Below, one piece after another: positions 1 through 8,123 of a stretch of DNA of 64,000 bases. The stretch comes from Bacillus sp. MYb209 (GTDB lineage Bacteria > Bacillota > Bacilli > Bacillales > Bacillaceae_G). Numbering within the stretch: position 1 is the first letter of the stretch; each line of letters begins with the position of its first letter. Below the pieces are notes generated by a model. The model was not told the DNA's origin. It searched no databases and was given only the letters and a program-made list of their open reading frames with translations. The DNA is taken from the NCBI RefSeq assembly GCF_002975175.1, contig NZ_PCNZ01000002.1, positions 354,230 through 418,229 on the forward strand, given 5' to 3'. Position numbers and translations under genes: made by a program.

Positions 1-543
1 GCTGGCGTAGCACCAGAAAAGGGTGTATCTGCAATTACTATCGCAGCAAAAGCAATCGCAAAGATGCCACTTGGTCGTATCGATTCTGAAACAACTGCAA
101 ATATTGGACGTTTTGAAGGTGGTACACAAACAAATATCGTTTGCGATCATGTTCAAATCTTTGCAGAAGCTCGTTCTTTAATAAATGAGAAAATGGAAGC
201 ACAAGTTGCAAAAATGAAAGAAGCATTTGAAACAACTGCAAAAGAAATGGGTGGTCATGCAGACGTTGAAGTAAACGTTATGTATCCAGGATTTAAGTTT
301 GCTGCTGGCGATCACGTTGTAGAAGTTGCGAAACGTGCAGCTGAAAACATCGGTCGTACGCCTTCTCTTCACCAAAGTGGTGGTGGAAGTGATGCGAACG
401 TAATCGCAGGACATGGTATCCCAACAGTTAACTTAGCAGTTGGTTATGAAGAAATTCATACAACAAATGAAAAAATTCCTGTTGAAGAATTAGCGAAAAC
501 AGCAGAATTAGTTGTAGCTATTATCGAAGAAGTAGCGAAGTAA
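1..543 (+). CDS. M20/M25/M40-family peptidase (tripeptidase-like), 3' part only
   Basis: The reading frame is open from base 1 to the TAA at 541-543, so the gene begins before the window; about 180 C-terminal residues are visible. The pieces HQSGGGSDANVIAG and GIPTVNLAVGYEEIHTTNE match the C-terminal part of PepT-like M20 zinc peptidases, where the last metal-binding histidine lies in the IHTTNE segment. The middle part (FEGGTQTNIV, ARSL) fits the dimerisation domain. Position ahead of dinB matches B. subtilis yqjE. Expected role is hydrolysis of small peptides in the cytoplasm. A hairpin terminator follows directly. The N-terminal catalytic residues are outside the window. Confidence 0.85.
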   Translation, partial: AGVAPEKGVSAITIAAKAIAKMPLGRIDSETTANIGRFEGGTQTNIVCDHVQIFAEARSLINEKMEAQVAKMKEAFETTAKEMGGHADVEVNVMYPGFKFAAGDHVVEVAKRAAENIGRTPSLHQSGGGSDANVIAGHGIPTVNLAVGYEEIHTTNEKIPVEELAKTAELVVAIIEEVAK

Positions 544-554
544 GTAATAAAGTC

Positions 555-597
555 AAAAAGACGTGTGAACCAATTATGGTTTACACGTCTTTTTTTA
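555..597 (+). terminator. Rho-independent terminator after the M20 peptidase gene
   Basis: A stem of about 13 bp (AAGACGTGTGAACC pairing with GGTTTACACGTCTT) closes over AATTAT and is followed by a run of seven T. Confidence 0.9.
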
Positions 598-795
598 TTT
601 TGATTCAATGGCTTTCACAAGGCGGATAAGCCAATATAGGAAAATCCATGGCAGTATATAGGTTGTTACGATACTTATTAAACGTGGAAGGAGCCCTGCT
701 ACGTTTATATCAAAAATAGGAAGTAATAAATAATTAATTAAGATGATTAATATAATAATGGGAAAGGTATAGTTAAGTTTACTATTTGATTTCAT
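595..795 (-). CDS. Small membrane protein, unknown function
   Basis: This 66-residue protein has two or three hydrophobic segments (roughly residues 9-27, 33-50 and 47-60), few charges, and a basic C-terminus, so it is probably an integral membrane protein. The ATG is preceded by GGAGTGA at a good distance. It is divergent from dinB, and its 3' end touches the terminator of the upstream peptidase gene. B. subtilis has a small gene, yqzJ, near this place, but I do not recognise enough similarity to name it. Confidence 0.6.
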   Translation of the reverse strand: MKSNSKLNYTFPIIILIILINYLLLPIFDINVAGLLPRLISIVTTYILPWIFLYWLIRLVKAIESK

Positions 796-896
796 AATAA
801 GTCACTCCTTTTACAATAATATCCATATTTCGTATTAAGTATAGCAAAAATAAGGATAAAAAGAATAAGTAATTATTATATTGTACATGAATTTGA

Positions 897-919
897 TATA
901 ATAAAAGAACGAACGTTCT
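897..919 (+). promoter_or_regulatory. dinB promoter with LexA (SOS) box
   Basis: A TATAAT -10 at 897-902 is followed at 906-919 by AGAACGAACGTTCT, which matches the Bacillus LexA/DinR consensus CGAACRNRYGTTCG at 12 of 14 positions, including the whole GAAC-N4-GTTC core. The box would overlap the transcription start, a position suited to repression. No convincing -35 was found at 17 bp. Induction of dinB by DNA damage is inferred from the box. Confidence 0.75.
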
Positions 920-937
920 TTGAAGGGGGTGAGTATT

Positions 938-2176
938 ATGCGAGAAATGTATCCGAAAAATGGACGTGTTATTTTACATGTAGATATGAATTGTTTTTTC
1001 GCATCTGTTGAAATTGCTCACGACCCATCATTACAAGGAAAGCCATTAGCGATTGCGGGGAATGAAAAAGAGAGAAAAGGGATTATCATAACATGTAGTT
1101 ATGAGGCGAGAGAATATGGAATACGTACGACGATGCCTCTATGGGAAGCGAAGCGATTATGCCCACAATTAGTTGTGAAGCACCCTAATTTTACATTATA
1201 TCGAGAAGCTTCATTTCAAATGTTTCAAATTCTTTCCCGTTTTACAGAAAAAATACAACCGTTTTCTATAGATGAAGGGTATTTAGATATTACAGATTGC
1301 TATGCGCTCGGTTCGCCTCTTGAAATAGCGAAGATGATTCAACAAGCGTTAGTAACAGAGTTACAGCTTCCATGTAGCATTGGGATTGCCCCAAACCTTT
1401 TCCTAGCAAAGACTGCTTCAGATATGAAAAAACCTCTTGGTATTACAGTACTTCGAAAACGTGATATCCCAGAAATTATTTGGCCACGATCAGTTGCAGA
1501 GATGCATGGAATCGGAGAGAAAACAGCTGAAAAACTAAAAGACATTCATATACATACAATTGAACAGTTAGCAAAAGGAGACGAACATATCATTCGCGCT
1601 AAAATTGGAAAGCACGGTGTTGATTTACAAAGGCGTGCAAAAGGTATGGATGACAGGGAAGTTGATCCGAATCAAATGGGGCAACATAAAAGCGTTGGAA
1701 ATTCGATGACTTTCTCAAAGGATATGGACGAAGAAAAAGAATTACTTGATATGTTAGAAAGATTATCGAAATCTGTAAGCAAAAGGCTACAAAAACGAAC
1801 TCTCGTTAGTTATAACATTCAAATTATGATTAAATACCATGATCGTCGCACAGTAACACGGAGTAAACAATTGAAAAATGCAATATGGGAAGAACGGGTT
1901 ATTTTCCAAGCAGCATCACGTTTATGGAAGCAACACTGGGATGGTGATTCTGTTCGTCTGTTAGGTGTTACAGCTACTGAATTAGAGTGGAAGACAGAAT
2001 CGGTGAAACAGTTAGATTTGTTTTCGTTTGAAGAAGATGCGAAAGAAGAGCCGTTACTTGCTGTTATTGATCAGATTAATGAAAAGTATGGAACACCTCT
2101 TTTACAGCGAGGTAGTCAATTATTACGTAAGCAAGAAAAGTCGTTTCAGCAAAAATTAGAAAATAAGTTTATGTAA
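938..2176 (+). CDS. dinB: DNA polymerase IV (Y family)
   Basis: Error-prone translesion DNA polymerase acting at stalled forks. Seen in the 412-residue product: the first metal-binding aspartate in HVDMNCFFASVE (near residue 16), the catalytic SIDE signature at about residues 110-113, a helix-hairpin-helix region (MHGIGEKTAEKL), the little-finger domain, and a beta-clamp-binding motif QLDLF near residue 355. I chose ATG 938 because GGGGGTG lies just upstream; an in-frame TTG at 920 would place that ribosome site inside the gene. It corresponds to B. subtilis yqjH and follows a LexA-type box. Confidence 0.95.
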   Translation: MREMYPKNGRVILHVDMNCFFASVEIAHDPSLQGKPLAIAGNEKERKGIIITCSYEAREYGIRTTMPLWEAKRLCPQLVVKHPNFTLYREASFQMFQILSRFTEKIQPFSIDEGYLDITDCYALGSPLEIAKMIQQALVTELQLPCSIGIAPNLFLAKTASDMKKPLGITVLRKRDIPEIIWPRSVAEMHGIGEKTAEKLKDIHIHTIEQLAKGDEHIIRAKIGKHGVDLQRRAKGMDDREVDPNQMGQHKSVGNSMTFSKDMDEEKELLDMLERLSKSVSKRLQKRTLVSYNIQIMIKYHDRRTVTRSKQLKNAIWEERVIFQAASRLWKQHWDGDSVRLLGVTATELEWKTESVKQLDLFSFEEDAKEEPLLAVIDQINEKYGTPLLQRGSQLLRKQEKSFQQKLENKFM

Positions 2177-2213
2177 AAGGTGTCATGAGGTAGTAAACAT
2201 CATGACACCTTTA
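2176..2213. terminator. Hairpin between convergent dinB and mgtC-like gene
   Basis: AAAGGTGTCATGA pairs with TCATGACACCTTT across a short loop between the two convergent stop codons. The T-run is short on both strands, so efficiency is uncertain. Confidence 0.7.
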
Positions 2214-2217
2214 ATTA

Positions 2218-2922
2218 TTAACTTGCCTCTAAATCTAAAGACGTCTTCCACCCAGCGGCAGTAACGCCGGATTCTAAAAGCATTCTACTTACTATTTTTT
2301 CAATTAAGACAGCTGCATTTGTATTGCAATGTAATGTAGCTTGTATACATACTTTTTGGTTAGAATCAACGTCTTCACTGTACAATTCTTTTAAACCGAT
2401 ACCTTCTGAACTTACCATGTGCATGAGAAGAAAACGAATATGTGCTTCATTCTCTTCTGAACAAGTAAGAGAAAGTAAATAGTTTGTTTGCTCGGGTAAA
2501 TCTTCTTTTGATTTATTATTCATAAATAGAGCGATCGGGCGTAGTAGTATATTTGCTAGTAAGACGCCGGCTGCACCTAACATAGCTGCAACGAGGAAGC
2601 CAGCACCTGTAAGAGTACCGACAGCAGCTGCACACCATAAAGTTGCTGCTGTATTTAACCCTCTAATACTAAAACCGTCACGAATAATAACACCGCCTCC
2701 TAAAAAGCCAATACCACTAACAACTTGAGCGGCGATGCGTGATGGACTAGCATCATGATCAAGCATGACGGATAATAAAACAAATATACAGGCGCCAAGT
2801 GATACGAGAGCATTTGTCCGTAGCCCAGCCATTCGATGTCTCCATTGTCTTTCCATTCCGATGCAAGCTCCTACAATAATTGCTATAAATAACCTTAATA
2901 CGATGTCATACCATATCATCAT
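2218..2922 (-). CDS. MgtC/SapB-family inner membrane protein
   Basis: The 234-residue protein has the MgtC pattern: an N-terminal membrane domain of about five helices with GACIGMERQ and the conserved GGGVIIRDG and GLNTAATLWCAAAVG blocks, then a soluble C-terminal domain of about 90 residues. MgtC proteins affect Mg2+ homeostasis and, in other bacteria, F-ATPase or P-type ATPases; the exact role here is unknown. ATG 2922 was chosen because GGAGGTG lies six bases upstream, inside a longer reading frame that could start at 2934. It lies 73 bp downstream of mgtA on the same strand, which supports shared Mg2+ control. Confidence 0.88.
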   Translation of the reverse strand: MMIWYDIVLRLFIAIIVGACIGMERQWRHRMAGLRTNALVSLGACIFVLLSVMLDHDASPSRIAAQVVSGIGFLGGGVIIRDGFSIRGLNTAATLWCAAAVGTLTGAGFLVAAMLGAAGVLLANILLRPIALFMNNKSKEDLPEQTNYLLSLTCSEENEAHIRFLLMHMVSSEGIGLKELYSEDVDSNQKVCIQATLHCNTNAAVLIEKIVSRMLLESGVTAAGWKTSLDLEAS

Positions 2923-2955
2923 GGTCACCTCCATACATATAAGTACATGTTATAT

Positions 2956-2994
2956 TTTTTGAGAATGAGTGAGAAATACCCACTCATTCTCATT
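2956..2994 (-). other. Strong hairpin between mgtA and the mgtC-like gene
   Basis: An 11-12 bp inverted repeat (GAGAATGAGTG / CACTCATTCTC, 8-base loop) begins right after the mgtA stop. In the direction of mgtA it is followed by A residues rather than T, so it lacks the usual terminator tail; it could be a processing or stability hairpin that lets some transcripts continue into the mgtC-like gene. Confidence 0.6.
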
Positions 2995-2995
2995 T

Positions 2996-5701
2996 TTACA
3001 ACCAGCTATGAAATTTTTTAATATAAATTTTTTTCAGGAATTGTGTTAAGAAAGCATAACCTAATAATATTCCTACTAACCAAGGGAAGTAGCTTAGTGG
3101 TAATGCTTGTAAACCAATTGCTGTACCAAGTGGTGAGAATGGAATATAAATTCCGATTGCCATAATACAAGCGGTTAACAAAAGAACTGGTATTGCTGCT
3201 GTACTTTGAATAAATGGAATTTTCTGTGTTCTAATCATATGGACAATTAATGTTTGCGTTAGCAACCCAACGACAAACCAACCAGATTGGAATAGCGATT
3301 GTTCTCCAGGTGTATTTGCACCGAATACATTCCACATGACAACGAATGTGATAATATCGAATATAGAGCTAATTGGACCGATGCAAATAATGAAGTTACG
3401 CAAGTTTGCAGTATCCCATTTTCTAGGCTTCTCTAAAAATTCCTTATCCATTTTATCCCATGGAATTGAAAGCTGTGAAATATCATAAAGTAAGTTTTGA
3501 ATTAAGAGATGAATTGCAAGCATCGGTAAAAATGGAATGAAAGCACTTGCCACTAATACACTAAATACATTTCCAAAGTTAGAGCTAGCTGTCATTTTTA
3601 TATATTTTAAAATATTGCCGAAAGTAGTGCGCCCTTCTAAAATACCTGCTTCTAATATAGTTAAACTTTTTTCAAGTAGAATAATATCGGAAGATTCTTT
3701 TGCAATGTCAGTAGCAGTATCAACAGATATTCCAACATCAGCATCACGTAGTGCAACGGCATCGTTAATACCATCCCCCATATAACCTACAGTATGACCA
3801 TTACCTTGCAATACGCGAATGATGCGGGATTTTTGCATTGGATTTAGTTTTGCGAACACTGTTGTTTCTTCTGCCAGTTTCGCTAATGCTTTATCTGGTA
3901 AAGAATCAATTTCGTAACCGAGGACAGGCTCACCTATATTTAATCCCACTTCTTTACAAACTTTTCTTGTAACAATTTCGTTATCGCCCGTTAAGATTTT
4001 CACTTGTACGCCGTGTTTATGCAATGCTTGAATTGCAGAAGCAGCAGATGGTTTAGGCGGATCTAAAAAGCCGATATATCCAGTAAGGATCATAGCGGAT
4101 TCATCTTGTACTGCATAAGCTTTATGATAAGGTTTGTTATCTTTCTTGTATGCTACAGCAATGACACGCATTCCTTCACTGTTTAAAGTTTCGCTAAGAT
4201 GTTTTACATTTGCTCTCATTTCTTCAGTAAGAGGGACAATTTGTCCATCCACTTCAGTGTAATTACAAATTGATAAAATTTCTTCTACGGCACCTTTACA
4301 AACCATTGTATGTTCACCTGAAATATCTTTCACAATAACAGACATGCGACGACGAGCGAAATCGAATGGAATTTCATCTAGCTTTTGAAAAATTGATGGA
4401 TCAAACTTATGGTTTTCCTCTGTATGTTCAATGACAGCTTTATCTATTAAATTTTTCAATCCAGTTTGATAGAAGCTATTTAAATATGCAAATTGTAAGA
4501 CGCGATTGCATTCATTTCCATTAGGATCTAAATGACGAACAAGGACGACTTTATCTTCTGTTAAAGTTCCAGTTTTATCCGTGCAAAGGATGTTCATAGC
4601 ACCTAAGTTTTGAATAGAGTTTAGCTGTTTTACAATTACTTTTTGTTTAGACATGTTCACGGCGCCTTTAGCTAAATTAGCAGTTACAATCATTGGTAAC
4701 ATTTCAGGTGTAAGACCAACTGCAACGGCAATAGCAAAGAAGAAAGCTTCTTGCCAATCTCCTTTTGTGAATCCATTAATGAGAAGGACGATGGGCGTCA
4801 TAATAAGCATGAATGTGATTAAGAGCCAACTTACTTTGTTTACGCCTTTATCAAAGCTTGTTTCTGCACGTTTTCCGATAACCTTTTTTGCTAAAGAGCC
4901 GAAATACGTATCCGTACTAGTTGAAACAACAACAGCTTTTGCGCTACCGCTAACAATATTTGTACCCATAAAGCAAAGGTTTTCCATATCGAGCGGATTG
5001 TAATTTTTTTTCATGTTTTTCGGTAATATATGTTTATTTTCCGTATGGTAGCAGTTCTCGTATTTTTCTACAGGAAGTGCTTCTCCTGTTAAAGAAGATT
5101 GATTAACAAATAAATCTTTAGCGGATAAAATACGCACATCAGCTGGAACGATATCACCGGCTGAAAGTGAAATAATATCGCCAGGCACAAGTTCTTCAAT
5201 TGGAATTTCCATTGTATGATTACGGTTTAAATTGGTTACGTTTTTTGTTTCATGTATAAATCCATCTATTCTAAAGACGCTCGCGGTTGTTCGAACCATA
5301 GCCTTTAACTTATCTGCCGCTTTCTGAGAGCGAAATTCTTGTAGAAAGCGAATCGTTGCACTTAGCAGTACCATTACAGATACGACAATTGTTCCTTGTA
5401 TGTCATCTGTGAAAAAAGAGAGTGCTCCAAGAGCTAATAAAACAAAAATAAATGGATTTTTAAATGCCAGCAGAAATTGAATGTACCACGGCAATGCTTT
5501 ATTATGAGCGATTTCGTTCGGACCATATAAAGAAAGTCTACGAGACGCTTCTTGTTTAGAGAGTCCATCTTGTGTTGTTTCTAAGAGTTTTAACGCGGAG
5601 TGTACATCCTGTGTTGCAACTTCCACTAATAATTCGTTATTTGCTTGCATGCTATCTTGATCGTAAGCATGCTTTGTTTCTTGTCTTTGTAAATTTAACA
5701 T
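2996..5701 (-). CDS. mgtA: Mg2+-importing P-type ATPase (type IIIB)
   Basis: Membrane ATPase that imports Mg2+. The 901-residue product has the N-terminal cation-ATPase region (LLETTQDGLSKQEA), the actuator TGEALPVEK, the phosphorylation motif DKTGTLTED, the hinge TGDNE and GDGINDAVALRDADVG, with about ten membrane segments; length fits MgtA/MgtB. ATG 5701 follows AGAGGAGG with eight-base spacing; an upstream in-frame ATG at 5722 has no ribosome site. An M-box riboswitch, its terminator, a small leader ORF and a hairpin covering the ribosome site lie upstream, so expression should rise when Mg2+ is low. An MgtC-like gene follows. Confidence 0.95.
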   Translation of the reverse strand: MLNLQRQETKHAYDQDSMQANNELLVEVATQDVHSALKLLETTQDGLSKQEASRRLSLYGPNEIAHNKALPWYIQFLLAFKNPFIFVLLALGALSFFTDDIQGTIVVSVMVLLSATIRFLQEFRSQKAADKLKAMVRTTASVFRIDGFIHETKNVTNLNRNHTMEIPIEELVPGDIISLSAGDIVPADVRILSAKDLFVNQSSLTGEALPVEKYENCYHTENKHILPKNMKKNYNPLDMENLCFMGTNIVSGSAKAVVVSTSTDTYFGSLAKKVIGKRAETSFDKGVNKVSWLLITFMLIMTPIVLLINGFTKGDWQEAFFFAIAVAVGLTPEMLPMIVTANLAKGAVNMSKQKVIVKQLNSIQNLGAMNILCTDKTGTLTEDKVVLVRHLDPNGNECNRVLQFAYLNSFYQTGLKNLIDKAVIEHTEENHKFDPSIFQKLDEIPFDFARRRMSVIVKDISGEHTMVCKGAVEEILSICNYTEVDGQIVPLTEEMRANVKHLSETLNSEGMRVIAVAYKKDNKPYHKAYAVQDESAMILTGYIGFLDPPKPSAASAIQALHKHGVQVKILTGDNEIVTRKVCKEVGLNIGEPVLGYEIDSLPDKALAKLAEETTVFAKLNPMQKSRIIRVLQGNGHTVGYMGDGINDAVALRDADVGISVDTATDIAKESSDIILLEKSLTILEAGILEGRTTFGNILKYIKMTASSNFGNVFSVLVASAFIPFLPMLAIHLLIQNLLYDISQLSIPWDKMDKEFLEKPRKWDTANLRNFIICIGPISSIFDIITFVVMWNVFGANTPGEQSLFQSGWFVVGLLTQTLIVHMIRTQKIPFIQSTAAIPVLLLTACIMAIGIYIPFSPLGTAIGLQALPLSYFPWLVGILLGYAFLTQFLKKIYIKKFHSWL

Positions 5702-5706
5702 CGGTA

Positions 5707-5730
5707 GTTCCTCCTCTTTCATGAAGGAGG
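5707..5730 (-). promoter_or_regulatory. Hairpin sequestering the mgtA ribosome-binding site
   Basis: On the minus strand CCTCCTT (5730-5724) pairs with AGAGGAGG (5716-5709 region), giving six Watson-Crick pairs and one G-U pair over a seven-base loop. The right arm is the mgtA Shine-Dalgarno. A second sequence, GTTCCTCC (5769-5762), inside the preceding leader ORF is an eight-base perfect complement of the same site GGAGGAAC. Translation of the leader could decide which pairing forms. Pairing is seen; the regulatory role is inferred. Confidence 0.55.
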
Positions 5731-5748
5731 AAACAATCTGTTACTCGA

Positions 5749-5844
5749 CTATTTAAAATTGGGAGGAACAGCTTCTTTCCTACCTACATGATAAAATATA
5801 AGTGTAAAACATATGGGTATCTGGGCCGAATCATCACTTGCCAC
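5749..5844 (-). CDS. Putative 31-residue leader peptide ahead of mgtA
   Basis: A GTG start at 5844-5842 is preceded by a near-ideal GGAGGTGAGG ribosome site and opens a 31-codon frame ending with TAG at 5749. The peptide begins VASDDSAQIP, contains a hydrophobic CFTLIFY stretch and ends GRKEAVPPNFK. It lies between the M-box terminator and mgtA. Salmonella mgtA has a proline-containing leader (MgtL) that works beside an Mg2+-sensing RNA; this one has no visible similarity, but position and the Pro-Pro pair at residues 27-28, encoded by an anti-Shine-Dalgarno segment, suggest a similar logic. It could also be a chance frame with a good ribosome site. Confidence 0.5.
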   Translation of the reverse strand: MASDDSAQIPICFTLIFYHVGRKEAVPPNFK

Positions 5845-5919
5845 TGTTCCTCACCTCCGTACAATTTAATAGTTTCTGAATATGCTATGTTTGTTTCATA
5901 GTAAGGTGCATAAAGACGT

Positions 5920-5952
5920 AAAAAGACCTTTACTCACAACGAGTAAAGGTCT
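5920..5952 (-). terminator. M-box riboswitch terminator
   Basis: On the minus strand AGACCTTTACTC and GAGTAAAGGTCT form a perfect 12-bp stem over GTTGT, followed by TTTTTA. It stands about 90 bp downstream of the M-box aptamer, where the Mg2+-responsive attenuator is expected. Confidence 0.9.
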
Positions 5953-6039
5953 GAATTCGCAGTCAAAAAGAGTCAACAACAAAGACTGTTATTAAACATA
6001 GATAAAAACAGTTTTTGTGTATGACAAAACATACGCACC

Positions 6040-6192
6040 TCTCCCTCGTTGAGTTTTAGCACTGTATAGCATAGGTACTGAAACCAGCTACGTTAAGAAA
6101 GGCCTTCATTCCGACCTTTCCTGTTGACCCATTGGCGTCTCTCGACATTTTTGGGCAGCAGCGTTTCTCTATACAGGAGCCTCACCTAACAG
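6040..6192 (-). ncRNA. M-box (ykoK leader) Mg2+ riboswitch aptamer
   Basis: Read on the minus strand the segment carries the M-box signature blocks in order: GTTAGGTGAGGCTCC, CGCTGCTGCCCAAAAATG, TCGAGAGACGCCAATGGGTC, AGCTGGTTTCAGTACCTATG and CAGTGCTAAA. These are the conserved core of Rfam's ykoK family. It controls transcription of the downstream mgtA through the terminator at 5920-5952: high Mg2+ favours termination. The match to remembered consensus is close over the whole core. Confidence 0.95.
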
Positions 6193-6357
6193 AGACCATA
6201 TTCAATTACATGTTGAATGTTAGCACTGAAATTTTATAGTGTCAATATCTATTTAATCTGTTTTTTTGAAAAATTAAATAGATTCGTGATGACTATATAG
6301 TATGAAATAAGATGTGTTTTTTTGTAAATAAGGTGGGAAAATAATTTAATGAATATA

Positions 6358-6384
6358 AATAAAAAGCACTGATTATACAGTGCT
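6358..6384 (-). terminator. Terminator of the 83-residue hypothetical gene
   Basis: On the minus strand AAAGCACTG/CAGTGCTTT closes over TATAAT and is followed by TTATTT. Confidence 0.85.
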
Positions 6385-6395
6385 TTTATTATAGA

Positions 6396-6647
6396 TTATG
6401 AGATTGTAGGATTTTCAAAAATAACAATCTCTGAGCTATTTGTTGTTGAAACGCGTTGTGCGTAATATGTTAAAGCTGAAGAAATATATGTTGGTAACGT
6501 CTCATTTGTATGTGATGTTGTATATTCATGAATTAATTCTTTTAAAGTCGTCCACTCTAGTTGTGCTGGGTGATCAGAAACGAAAGAACTTACCCAGCGA
6601 TCAAATGAAGATGAAAAATCAGTTTGTAAACGAAATACTTCTTTCAT
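6396..6647 (-). CDS. Hypothetical protein, 83 residues
   Basis: A soluble, mostly helical-looking protein with no signal peptide or membrane segment; it is rich in Ser and Thr and has two Trp residues (FDRWVSS, LEWTTLKEL). The ATG is preceded by GGGAGCG and the gene ends in its own terminator, so it is likely a real monocistronic gene. I do not recognise a family. It is divergent from rnz and follows the M-box promoter region. Confidence 0.65.
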   Translation of the reverse strand: MKEVFRLQTDFSSSFDRWVSSFVSDHPAQLEWTTLKELIHEYTTSHTNETLPTYISSALTYYAQRVSTTNSSEIVIFENPTIS

Positions 6648-6835
6648 AATAAAACGCTCCCTTTATATGTGATATAGTTATATTACTACAAAACGCGAAC
6701 GATTGTTAAGTTTTTATTTTGAATGTTCGTGTTGTATAGTTGTCTAGATGATTGGTTATGTAAATTCAATTTGCCATTTGAAATAACATTCCGTAAGATG
6801 AAAGATAGATTATATAAAGAGCTGGAGGAAAGAAA

Positions 6836-7759
6836 GTGGAATTTGTATTTTTAGGAACTGGTGCAGGTGTTCCTTCAAAAGGAAGGAACGTTTCAGCAAT
6901 TGCCTTACAATTGTTAGAAGAACGAGGGCAAACGTGGCTATTTGACTGTGGTGAAGCGACTCAGCATCAAATTTTACATACATCTGTACGCCCAAGACGC
7001 ATTGAAAAAATATTTATTACTCATTTACATGGAGATCACATTTTTGGTTTGCCGGGTTTATTAGGGAGCCGTTCTTTCCAAGGGGGAACGACGCCGTTAA
7101 CAGTGTACGGCCCAAAAGGAATTAAACAATTTATTGAAGTAGCATTATTAGTAAGTACGACACATGTTAAATATCCACTTGAAATCGTTGAGATCACGGA
7201 AGAAGGTATTGTGTTTGAGGATCATGAATTCGGTGTAGAAACAAAAAGGTTATCACACGGAATCGAATGTTTCGGATATCGAATTGTAGAGAAAGATATA
7301 CAGGGAGCTCTTTTAGTGGATAAGTTGCTGGGAATGGGTGTGAAACCTGGTCCAGTTTTTAAACGCTTAAAAGATGGTGAAGTAGTTGAATTAGAGAATG
7401 GCACAGTGTTAAATGGAAAAGATTTTATCGGCCCGCCTCAAAAAGGAAGAGTTATTACAATTTTAGGCGATACACGATATTGCGAAGCGAGTAGAGAGCT
7501 TGCGCAAGATGCTGATGTACTTGTTCATGAAGCGACTTTTGCGGCAGAAGATGAACAGCAAGCACACGACTATTTCCATTCAACAACAGAACAAGCTGCG
7601 CGTGTTGCATTAAATGCAAATGTAAAGCGATTAATATTGACTCATATTAGTTCTCGTTATCAAGGAGATACATATAAGGAATTGCTGAAAGAAGCAAGAG
7701 AGTTATTTTCTAATACAGAAATCGCGATGGATTTGAAATCATTTCCAGTAGAAAAGTAA
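6836..7759 (+). CDS. rnz: Ribonuclease Z
   Basis: Zinc-dependent endonuclease that trims the 3' end of CCA-less tRNA precursors. The 307 residues equal the usual short-form RNase Z length. Seen: the metal-binding HLHGDH (His63, His65, Asp67, His68), GDTRYCE with the bridging Asp, an exosite insertion around residues 150-190 ([14 protein letters not shown]), and the final THISSRY histidine. GTG 6836 follows GCTGGAGG at suitable spacing. Place in the order matches B. subtilis yqjK. A terminator follows. Confidence 0.96.
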   Translation: MEFVFLGTGAGVPSKGRNVSAIALQLLEERGQTWLFDCGEATQHQILHTSVRPRRIEKIFITHLHGDHIFGLPGLLGSRSFQGGTTPLTVYGPKGIKQFIEVALLVSTTHVKYPLEIVEITEEGIVFEDHEFGVETKRLSHGIECFGYRIVEKDIQGALLVDKLLGMGVKPGPVFKRLKDGEVVELENGTVLNGKDFIGPPQKGRVITILGDTRYCEASRELAQDADVLVHEATFAAEDEQQAHDYFHSTTEQAARVALNANVKRLILTHISSRYQGDTYKELLKEARELFSNTEIAMDLKSFPVEK

Positions 7760-7763
7760 TATT

Positions 7764-7798
7764 CAAAAAAATGGTAACATATGTTTGCCATTTTTTTA
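7764..7798 (+). terminator. Terminator after rnz
   Basis: An imperfect stem (AAATGGTAACA with TGTTTGCCATTT) is followed by a run of T within an A-rich/T-rich frame. Confidence 0.8.
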
Positions 7799-8123
7799 TT
7801 TATAATAAAAATTTTTTTTACTAAAACTGTTATCATTTTATATTTATATTGGATAACACAGAAAGTTGTAATGGTTTAGAGATATAGGATAAAAATATAT
7901 AATATCGATTATTTAGAAAAACTGTTATATAAGTAGGACGACATACAAGTGATACAAATAGGGAAAATAGATTTTTATTCAGAAATTTTAAAATTCAACA
8001 AAAGTAAGCGTTTTATAAAAAACAAGCTATAATGAGGGCACATTATAATTTATCATAATTTACATCAAGCGTGTTAGCCATTTTTTGTAACAAACGAAAT
8101 TGACTAAACAGTGAGAGGGCAAC
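7799..8123. other. 325-bp intergenic stretch without a gene
   Basis: Very A+T-rich sequence between rnz and the decayed EIIC-like gene. I see no open frame with a ribosome site and no RNA family. The only structure is the direct repeat AAAACTGTTAT at about 7823 and 7919. It may hold the promoter of the following gene, but no clear -35/-10 pair stood out. Confidence 0.5.

Noticed and set aside
920-937. TTG start at 920 for dinB
   Set aside because: It would place the GGGGGTG ribosome site inside the coding region and start directly inside the LexA box; ATG 938 is better.
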